A DNA stretch of 64,000 bases from Porphyridium purpureum (lineage: Eukaryota; Rhodophyta; Bangiophyceae; Porphyridiales; Porphyridiaceae): assembly GCA_008690995.1 (NCBI GenBank), contig VRMN01000004.1, positions 1,674,001 through 1,738,000 on the forward strand, in the 5' to 3' direction. Within the stretch, counting starts at the first letter, position 1, and each line of letters starts with the position of its first letter. Below are positions 57,652-64,000 of the stretch, one piece after another. The translations under genes and the position numbers were made by a program. The notes beneath the pieces are model-generated. The model was not told where the DNA came from. It saw only the letters and a program-made list of their open reading frames with translations, and did not search any database.

Positions 57652-57679
57652 CAGGCAGGCAGGCAGGCAGGCAGGCAGC
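57652..57679. repeat. GGCA tetranucleotide repeat
   Basis: Seven GGCA units in tandem. Confidence 0.9.
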
Positions 57680-58177
57680 GCGCGTGCGGGCGGGCGGGCG
57701 TGCGTGCGTGCAAAAAGCATTTGGGCGCGAGCGGCACGCAGTTAGGGTTTGCGCGTCGTGTCGATGTACAGCGCGGCGCGCGGATATGGTACACTCCCTG
57801 CCAATGTTGCCGATGATCATGCGCATCACGAATGAGCAACGCCAAACTGATAAACTGATAAACCGTTAAGCGATAACGGGAAAGACGTGCGGGGTGAAAG
57901 TGTGATGGGTGGGTGGGTGGGTGGATGGGTTGGCTGACTTGGCTGGGAGTGTTTGGGTGGAGAGAGGCGTGAAGGCAGGGGTGGAGTGGGGATGTAGAGA
58001 TATGGCCCCGTTGCGCATGGAGCGTGGCTGGACGTGGACGGCTGCGGGCTTTGGAATGAGTGCGCGCTGCGGAAGGACAGCCGCGTGTGCCGCGGCTGTG
58101 GGTCTGTGATGGTCGCGCAGAGAGCAGATCGCGTGGCCGCGAGCGCGTGCGAACCGCGCGTCGTGCCGCAGGTCTCG

Positions 58178-58232
58178 GTACAGTGTGGACTGTACACTAT
58201 ACTGTGTCGGTCGATGTACAGTTGCGGTGTAC
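58178..58232 (+). promoter_or_regulatory. Cluster of four GTAC palindromes before the Costars gene
   Basis: GTAC cores lie at 58178, 58192, 58216 and 58229. The first two form an exact inverted repeat, TACAGT-GTGG-ACTGTA. The cluster is about 175-230 bp before the Costars ATG. GTAC is the core bound by SBP-domain regulators in green algae and plants; whether red algae use it this way is unknown. Confidence 0.35.
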
Positions 58233-58406
58233 TGTGTGAAAAGTGGCGATGTGCTGACAGTGGCGCGAGTCGTGATTTTCGGTGCATGCGAGCGAGAAGT
58301 CTTCAGATGAGCAGAGAGAGGGACAGAGGGAGAGAGAAGAGGAAGAAGACGTGAAGGGTTTGGGGCGGTGGGTGGTGGTGGTAGATACGCAGAGTAGGAC
58401 AGCAAT

Positions 58407-58688
58407 ATGGTGTTCAAGGTGGAGGAGGAGATCAAGCACGTGATCCATTTCATCAAGACGCTCGGCAAGCAGAACGACAAGGGGCAGTACGAGCTGACGT
58501 TCGGCGACTACTTCAAGAGCGATGACGTGCAGAACACGCTCGAGAACCCGTTCGCCACGCTCAAGGCCGCCAAGAAGCGCAAGATCATCGACTTTGAGGG
58601 CGAGATGCTCTGGCAGGGACAGAACGATAGCACCGTGCTCACCCTCCTCGACCCAGACTGGGACGGCGATAAGACACCCATCGCTTAG
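58407..58688 (+). CDS. Costars-family protein
   Basis: This 93-residue protein matches the Costars family, small proteins related to the C-terminus of the actin-binding protein ABRA/STARS that influence actin-dependent motility in Dictyostelium. Motifs are VEEEIKHVIHFIKTLG, LTFGDYFKSDDVQNTLE, TLKAAKKRKIIDFEGEMLWQ and VLTLLDPDW. The length is normal (about 80-100). The start is the ATG at 58407. The actin role is from other organisms. Confidence 0.9.
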   Translation: MVFKVEEEIKHVIHFIKTLGKQNDKGQYELTFGDYFKSDDVQNTLENPFATLKAAKKRKIIDFEGEMLWQGQNDSTVLTLLDPDWDGDKTPIA

Positions 58689-58970
58689 TGCAACATCGCC
58701 TGCGTAACAGCATCATCATCATCATCTTCGCCGCCGCTGTCGCCCACAGGTGGCCGCGCACACGCACATGATCGCAGTCGGCGTCTTGCCTCGACCAGTA
58801 AAATAATCTTCCTCTTAACGCGTCAAATCGATTCTTCTTTTTTCCTTTTTTTTTTCTTCGTCGCCCGTCCCGCTTTTTACTCCTTGAACCATTTTCCGGC
58901 GTCGCGGCGTGCTGGCGGTCGCTTGGTTGGCTCTGGCTGGTGTGTTACGCAGAGGCCGCGTCAGGGTTGG
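58689..58970. other. Short intergenic before RPAC1
   Basis: An ATC trinucleotide run at about 58708-58725 and a pyrimidine tract at about 58832-58858 lie between the Costars gene and RPAC1. Nothing else is seen. Confidence 0.45.
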
Positions 58971-60194
58971 ATGGAGAACGGCCCGAGCGCCGCGCCCGGC
59001 CGACGTGAGCTGCCTGAGCATTTGGAGAGGACGCGGCGGCACATCGAAATCGGCGCGACGCGGCCGAGCAATGTGGAGGCGCGGCATGCGCACGACGCGT
59101 ACGCCGCGCTCGGCGTGACCAACGCGCTAGATCTAGCCGCGTTTGAGCGCGAGCTGCGCGTGGTGGTCCGCTCGAACACGCATGATGAGCTGGTGTTTGA
59201 GATGCAGGGCATCGACGCGCCGCTGGCAAACGCGTTTCGGCGGATCATGCTTGCCGAGACGCCGACCATGGCAGTGGAGCACGCCACGTTTGTAGATAAT
59301 ACAAGCATCATTCATGACGAGATTCTGGCGCACCGCCTGGGCCTGATCCCCATCATGGCCGACCCGCGCGAATTTGACTATCACTCGCCCGGCGAACCGT
59401 TCTCCGAGCACAACTCCATCAAGATGGTGCTGGACGTCGAGTGCAAGGTGCGCGCAGACGCAGTGCCAGACGCTCCTGCCTCGCAGCGCTTTGAGAACGC
59501 CAGCGTGTATTCGCGGCAGATTGAATGGATACCTATTGGAGCGCAGGGCGATAGGTACGCCGATAACCCCATCCGGCCCGTGCACGACGACATTCTCATC
59601 GCACAGCTCGTGCCCGGGCAGCGCATCCACGTCGAGATGGTATGTATCAAGGGCACAGGACACATGCACGCAAAGTGGTCTCCTGTAGCCACGGCGTACT
59701 ATCAGCTCATGCCCGTGGTCGAAATCCGAGCAGATTCCGGATCGCGAATCGTTGGTGCGCACGCGCAGCAGTTGCAGAAGCTCTGCCCGGGCAACGTGTT
59801 TGATATAGAGAGTGTGCCTGGCTCGGGTCTCGCTGTTGCAACAGTCGCGCGGCCGCAATCGTGCACCATGTGCCGTGAGTGCATCCGAGACAAACCATGG
59901 GCAGACCAAATCAGGCTGTCGCGTGTTCGCAACCACTTTATCTTCAGCATAGAGAGCACAGGTGCGCTGCCCGCGTACCAGATCTTCCTCCAAGCGCTCG
60001 AAATTATGGTGGCCAAATGCACGGAGGTCAAGAAGAAGCTCGAGGCCGCGAGCCGGGGCCTACCGAGTAGTAGCAGTGCTGCGGCGCGCACCGCACAAGG
60101 CGCGTCTCGAACCGGGACGGCGTCCGCGTCAATTGGCGCGCCTCTGTCCACCATCGATGAGGACGATGACTTGACTAATCCAAACCGGAGCTAA
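58971..60194 (+). CDS. RPAC1: RNA polymerase I and III subunit RPAC1 (AC40)
   Basis: RPAC1 pairs with AC19 to form the assembly platform of RNA polymerases I and III. This 407-residue protein shows the RpoA/D-type dimerisation core near 70-130: ELVFEMQGIDAPLANAFRRI, then AETPTMAVEHATFVDNTSI and LAHRLGLIPI. Later motifs are VKGTGHMHAKWSPVATAYY-like (KGTGHMHAKWSPVATAYYQL) near 225-245 and LSRVRNHFIFSIESTGALP near 313-331. A Cys cluster, SCTMCREC, near 295 recalls the ferredoxin-like insert of archaeal subunit D. The Ser/Thr-rich last 50 residues are extra. The start is the ATG at 58971. Confidence 0.94.
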   Translation: MENGPSAAPGRRELPEHLERTRRHIEIGATRPSNVEARHAHDAYAALGVTNALDLAAFERELRVVVRSNTHDELVFEMQGIDAPLANAFRRIMLAETPTMAVEHATFVDNTSIIHDEILAHRLGLIPIMADPREFDYHSPGEPFSEHNSIKMVLDVECKVRADAVPDAPASQRFENASVYSRQIEWIPIGAQGDRYADNPIRPVHDDILIAQLVPGQRIHVEMVCIKGTGHMHAKWSPVATAYYQLMPVVEIRADSGSRIVGAHAQQLQKLCPGNVFDIESVPGSGLAVATVARPQSCTMCRECIRDKPWADQIRLSRVRNHFIFSIESTGALPAYQIFLQALEIMVAKCTEVKKKLEAASRGLPSSSSAAARTAQGASRTGTASASIGAPLSTIDEDDDLTNPNRS

Positions 60195-60584
60195 AATCAG
60201 ACGACGTGCCTGGCGCATCAAGCCGCAGTGCTCATGCATACCCAGTCGCAGACGCCTTTAATTTTCCTCTTCGTTTCTTTTCTTACCCCGCATAGTTCCG
60301 ACCTTGTACAGAAATGAAAGCTCAACTTGCAAGCTTCTGGAGATTGCAGCAGAGCAGATGACGCCTGCGCGAAACATGGCTTGTGACATGGTGCCGTTGG
60401 CGATGCGCACGTCTTCCGCAGCGCGCAGAGTCGCGGTCGATGCGTCCACCAAGCGCACACTTTGCGTCATTAACCGTTAAGGAATTCGGACAAACCGGTT
60501 CGCCATCGGGCGAAGACCAAACGACGCGAGGTGCCTGGCGCAAGGCAGCGTGCGCACGGTGGCGGATGCGTGACTGAAAATCGC
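60195..60584. other. Promoter region of the TMEM198-like gene
   Basis: This 390-bp interval includes an ACCGTTAA motif near 60474, about 110 bp before the next start. No gene is supported. Confidence 0.45.
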
Positions 60585-61619
60585 ATGGAACGCCGGAAGA
60601 CGTGGAGAGCGCGCGCGCAATGCGTCGCGCTTGCGCTGGCTGTGCTGGTGCTGCTGTGTGCGCGATGGAGATGTGCGTCTGCGCACGTCGTGGCGCTCGA
60701 CGCGCAGCTGCGGATGCCGGGCGAGATGCTGAGGCGCGACGCGCTGGCCGATGACGTGCAGAATGTGACGCTCTCGGCGTATGAGGACGCGCTCGCCCTT
60801 TTGTTGCGGTACGAGCGCGTGGTGATTGGCGGAATGCTGCCGCTTGCGTTTTGCATGGCGCTGTTTGGGCACGTGCTTCTCGTTCCGACGCTGTTTGTGG
60901 CCGGTTTCGCGCTTGGCGGGTATCTGAGCTACGCGCTCGCACTGCGGCTGCTCGCCGGCTCGCCAGCGGTTGCCTGGGTGAGCATAACTGCGTGCGTGCT
61001 CGGCGGACTCCTCCTCGCGCTGCTGTGCGTCGCGTTGCTCAAGGTGGGCGTGTTTAGTCTCGGCGCAGCCGCAGGCGTGTTCGTAGCATTCGCCCTGCGC
61101 TCTGTGATTGAAAGCAGGGTTGAAAACGAAGCCGACGTAGTTTTCTGGGCCGTGTGTGCGGTGCTCGCCACGCTACTGGGTCTCATTGCATTGTTGCTCG
61201 AAACTCCCATGATCATCTTTTGCACAGCGTTTGGTGGCGCGTTTGGTTTTGTGTACGGCATTGCGTTTTTCGCGCACAAGTCTGACGCTCAGTTCTGGAA
61301 CTCAGCTGCTCCGCCGCAGGCGCGGTGGGGCTGCTTTGCTGGCTTTATTGTGCTCGGACTCTTGGGCTTACTCGTTCAGTTCATCATTCTTCGGCGCAGT
61401 GACCGCTCCGACGGTGAACCGTTTCTGCCGCTCAAGCGGAGGCACTCCTCGTCCTTGTACGGCTTTCGAGGCTATCAGCCCACCCAGCCGTCAGACTTTG
61501 ACCACCAAGTTGACCATGCCATCTTGTCAGAGCGGCCAAACTCCATGAGCTCTCCGCCAACCGCGCCAATCACTATGCCGGTGGCCACTCATATCGACCA
61601 CCGCACGGACGAACCGTGA
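60585..61619 (+). CDS. TMEM198/DUF4203-like seven-span membrane protein
   Basis: This 344-residue protein starts with a signal peptide (basic MERRKTWRARAQ, then hydrophobic to about residue 32). A lumenal segment with one NVT sequon follows. Seven hydrophobic spans lie at about 80-270, rich in Gly, Ala and Leu, with a late span GCFAGFIVLGLLGLLVQFII and a cytosolic RRSDRSD. The layout fits the TMEM198/TM7S3 family (DUF4203); human TMEM198 acts in Wnt receptor phosphorylation, which need not apply here. The C-terminal ~75 residues are Ser/Pro-rich and polar. The start is the ATG at 60585. Confidence 0.8.
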   Translation: MERRKTWRARAQCVALALAVLVLLCARWRCASAHVVALDAQLRMPGEMLRRDALADDVQNVTLSAYEDALALLLRYERVVIGGMLPLAFCMALFGHVLLVPTLFVAGFALGGYLSYALALRLLAGSPAVAWVSITACVLGGLLLALLCVALLKVGVFSLGAAAGVFVAFALRSVIESRVENEADVVFWAVCAVLATLLGLIALLLETPMIIFCTAFGGAFGFVYGIAFFAHKSDAQFWNSAAPPQARWGCFAGFIVLGLLGLLVQFIILRRSDRSDGEPFLPLKRRHSSSLYGFRGYQPTQPSDFDHQVDHAILSERPNSMSSPPTAPITMPVATHIDHRTDEP

Positions 61620-61925
61620 CGCGCCGGCATTGTGTTCTGAGGACGCTGGAGCCACGCACTCGGTGTGTGCGCGTCGTAGATGCGCCGGTGCGTTTGTTTT
61701 GACGTTGGGCTCGTAGCGTGTGGGCTGTGCGCTTGCGGTCCAACTCGCTTTTTACATGAGCGGGCGGTTCGGCAGTTGACAAACCTGGCATGTGCCGTGA
61801 AAGTGGCGCCACCAAGCGCACATAACACGGAAGGAACGCGCAGCAAAAGCCGCGGGAGAGTCAAAAAAACAAAAACAAAAAAAAAAAATTCTCGGCGCTT
61901 TGGCTGTTTGGAAGAATTGGATAGA

Positions 61926-62396
61926 ATGACAAAGTGCAAGCAGACAAGGATGTACGAGTATGACACGTGCATTCGCGCAAGACTTTGCACGGCGGCGATG
62001 GCGGCCTCTCTGGTCCTAGCGCTAGTGCTCATGTTGGAGCCCGCGGCGGTGGGTGCACTGGTGCCTCTACCAGAGATCAATATTACGAATGGGGGCCCTA
62101 CGCTCGGCGACCTGGACCTGAATGGGCAGGCGCAGCTGGGGAATGTGAACGTTACGCAGGCAAACGATGTAAACGCGTCGTCTCTGCCTACTTTTGGTGA
62201 CATCAGGGAGCCGCTCGACAGTACGCCAAAACCCATCACGGGTCTCTCGGACGCGCTGAATAACGCATCGCAGCCCATTTCTGAGTCGGACGGTGTGCCA
62301 TCAGCCTTGGAGACCCCGACGCCTCTCAAAGTCGACGACCCGAAACTGCCAGAGGGCGAGTCGGTCACGCCGTTTAACACGTCGCTCTTTGTCTGA
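61926..62396 (+). CDS. Small secreted or membrane glycoprotein, unknown
   Basis: This 156-residue protein has a hydrophobic segment MAASLVLALVLMLEPAAVGA at residues 25-44. If translation starts at the ATG at 61998, that segment is a standard signal peptide and the precursor is 132 residues. The mature part has no Cys after the signal, is Pro/Asn/Leu/Asp-rich, and carries five N-glycosylation sequons (NIT, NVT, NAS, NAS, NTS). It has no known domain and may be a wall or mucilage protein. Its TGA is directly adjacent to the TGA of the opposite-strand FO-synthase relic. Confidence 0.5.
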   Translation: MTKCKQTRMYEYDTCIRARLCTAAMAASLVLALVLMLEPAAVGALVPLPEINITNGGPTLGDLDLNGQAQLGNVNVTQANDVNASSLPTFGDIREPLDSTPKPITGLSDALNNASQPISESDGVPSALETPTPLKVDDPKLPEGESVTPFNTSLFV

Positions 62397-63765
62397 TCAG
62401 GTTTTGTAGAATAAACCGGAGGCGACGTCTGTCACTTTGCGCTCATGGGCTATCGAATCCACGTCGAACCATTTGAGGACATAATATGCTGTGCTGCGCT
62501 CGACGGGGACCCGCCGAAGCTCCCGAATGGCGGTCTTCAGCTCAGTCGGACTCTGGAGCTGCCCACAGCGCGAGCCGGCGGCCGTGCTGATGCTTTCGTT
62601 CATCAGGGTGCCACCCAAGACATTTGCGCCGCATTCAAGGATTACTTCAGCATCTTTTGAACCTTCCTTGACGAACGACACTTGCAGATTAGGTATGAAT
62701 CGTCCCAGCACGAGCCGCGACACGGCATGAACCAAAATGCGTTCCAGGCGGATCGGGCCTTTACAAACAGGGACTGGTTTTGCATGGCGGCCTCTGTAGC
62801 CCAGTTGCGCCGTTGATGCATTATCGCTCACAAAACCGAGTGGCACAAACTCTGTGGATCCCTGCGTCTCGCGCCGCGTCTGCTTCAGGAGCGGCAGATG
62901 CCTCGCAACATGGCTCATTTTTTTCAGCATGTCCTTACAACATCGTTGGCGTCGTTGGAATGCCCAGGCCATGCGCAGTGCGTATCACTCCTAGCCAATT
63001 ATCTACCGGAATGTGTCCCGTGCTGATGAGATTGCGCTCTTCCGCATCGAGAATTTCCGCTGACATTCCAGGCAGCGAGCCGAGTCCTGCCCCCTTCAGG
63101 TGATTGAAGTACTCGCTTACAGAAAAGTCCATCAATTTGCTTCCATTCAATATCTCTTACGGCGAGTAGGCGTGGATATGCAGCCTTGGCTCAGCCTCGT
63201 TGACGGCAGCTACCGTGCGGAGATACTTCACTCTGTCCATAAGCAGCAGCAAACCGGCCTGCATGCACGCATCTGCTGCGGCCATAGCTTTCAGCTCGGA
63301 TGGGCGGCGAATAATTTCCTTGATGGGCAGCACGTAGCCTTCGCCAAATTGTCCATCACCACGACTATAAGCACAAATACCACAACGTTACATGCATGAG
63401 TTTGTGAATTGCATGTTGCTGTTCACCGCAAAGGAGACTGCAAGATCAAGATATGCCTTGCGCAGATCGTTGGTGGCAAGACATATTGCTTCGTACTCAT
63501 CCAAGCCGGCTTTAAGTAACCTCTCCACCACTTCCGGGTTCGAGATCATGTCACCACCAGGAACACAGTCCAGCGCGTGCTTGACGGTGAAAGAAACGCT
63601 TGGGAGGCAAAGCAAGGACTCGAGACCCCGTCTCGTTCCGGCCATCAAGTTCAAAAGATCCGCGCGCACGCGATTTAACGAGGTGGCTTGTTTCGTCCCC
63701 GACCCCTTCACACCTTGTATCGAGTTGCAGTTCAGTTTCGAAAACGCAAGAGAGGGCAACAACAC
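62397..63765 (-). pseudogene. cofH: Broken FO synthase subunit 2 (cofH-like) gene
   Basis: CofH/FbiC enzymes are radical SAM proteins that make FO (8-hydroxy-5-deazaflavin), the light-harvesting cofactor of many algal photolyases. Read from 63765 downward the translation follows the family: FAVNSNMQFTNSC, the radical SAM CxxxCxxC at 63396-63373, ICAYSR, LHIHAYSP, LKGAGLGSLPGMSAEILD, GIPTTPTML, RHLPLLKQTR, STEFVPLGFV and NVLGGTLMNESIS. Three in-frame TAA codons interrupt it, at 63388-63390, 63157-63159 and 62935-62937. A frame change follows near a run of seven A at about 62920-62926. A conserved GLHP-type segment is replaced by GLLLL. No ATG start is evident, and a TGA lies at 63769-63771, so the 5' end or a CofG half is missing. 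Confidence 0.85.
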
Positions 63766-64000
63766 CAGTCAGTTTGCTGTCACATAAGGCACGACACGGA
63801 GGCATTGATCTCGTCTACAAGGTTGCGGCTTGCGTACGCTCGAGGTTGGCATCAGATTTGCAGAATCAAGTCTCTCCACAGAATAGAGCGTCAGCACAGG
63901 TCTGTGATGTGTGATATTGTTTCTCATCATACAAGCCGGACACACACACACGAATAGCACCCGCGCACCATCCCCGCTTGGAAATAAAACAGAGACGAGA
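63766..64000. other. Right edge, nothing identified
   Basis: The CofH-like similarity stops here. A short (AC)n run lies at about 63940-63950. No gene is supported. Confidence 0.4.

Larger units (their letters stand above)
57181..58406. other. Divergent intergenic region with repeats and palindromes
   Basis: This 1.2-kb region lies between the carrier gene and the Costars gene. It holds a GGCA tetramer run at 57652-57679, GGGT/GGAT tetramers at about 57906-57932, an ACCGTTAA motif near 57862 next to two AAACTGAT copies, and a cluster of four GTAC palindromes at 58178-58232. No gene is supported. Confidence 0.5.

Noticed and set aside
62397-63765. Introns as the explanation for breaks in the cofH-like gene
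   Set aside because: Family similarity runs directly through each TAA with no extra sequence, so splicing cannot remove them.
1-64000. tRNA, rRNA, CRISPR arrays
   Set aside because: Looked for tRNA T-arm and acceptor patterns in the gaps and for spaced direct repeats; none was convincing by eye. A covariance-model search would be decisive.

Overview
This window looks like compact nuclear DNA from a photosynthetic eukaryote, most plausibly a unicellular red alga of the Porphyridium type. Several things point there. Coding regions are GC-rich and long, and nearly all lack introns (a VPS13 of about 3,720 residues is one open frame). Genes sit tens to hundreds of bases apart. At least three products carry plastid transit peptides with an early Phe, as in red algal and glaucophyte plastids. 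One clear spliceosomal intron is present, in URM1. The taxon is inferred, not proven.

Layout. 1-12.2 kb: an F-box protein divergent from the arginine methyltransferase RMT2, a large unknown protein with a methyltransferase-like tail, a plastid SlyD-type FKBP, a HAD sugar phosphatase and a Golgi-type double glycosyltransferase. 12.2-20.5 kb: a gene-poor stretch holding a tandem array of about 1.17-kb units. Four units carry the same TATA-like element 157-159 bp before an aligned small ORF, and a fifth, divergent copy shares only the C-terminus. This is the most unusual part of the window. 20.5-31.1 kb: an unknown coiled-coil protein, the divergent pair LTO1/URM1, a GT92-like glycosyltransferase, plastid SecE and the AP-3 beta subunit. 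31.3-42.5 kb: VPS13. 42.6-53.9 kb: an OMS1-like methyltransferase, CDC123, a plastid lumenal protein only 2 bp from RRP36, KRI1, an alpha/beta hydrolase and serine palmitoyltransferase LCB2. 55.4-64 kb: a mitochondrial-carrier-family protein with a plastid-style leader, a Costars protein, RPAC1, a TMEM198-like membrane protein, a small secreted glycoprotein, and a broken cofH-like FO synthase gene at the right edge.

Themes. Several genes serve ribosome production and translation (RMT2, RRP36, KRI1, RPAC1, CDC123, LTO1, URM1). Others serve membrane traffic and lipids (AP-3 beta, VPS13, LCB2), and two are Golgi glycosyltransferases, which would suit an alga that secretes polysaccharide. Divergent pairs share promoters as short as 45 bp and convergent pairs are 0-130 bp apart, so regulation must be packed into very short intervals. 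Starts were set at the first ATG consistent with family homology; upstream in-frame GTG/TTG extensions were discarded. No tRNA, rRNA or CRISPR was recognised.
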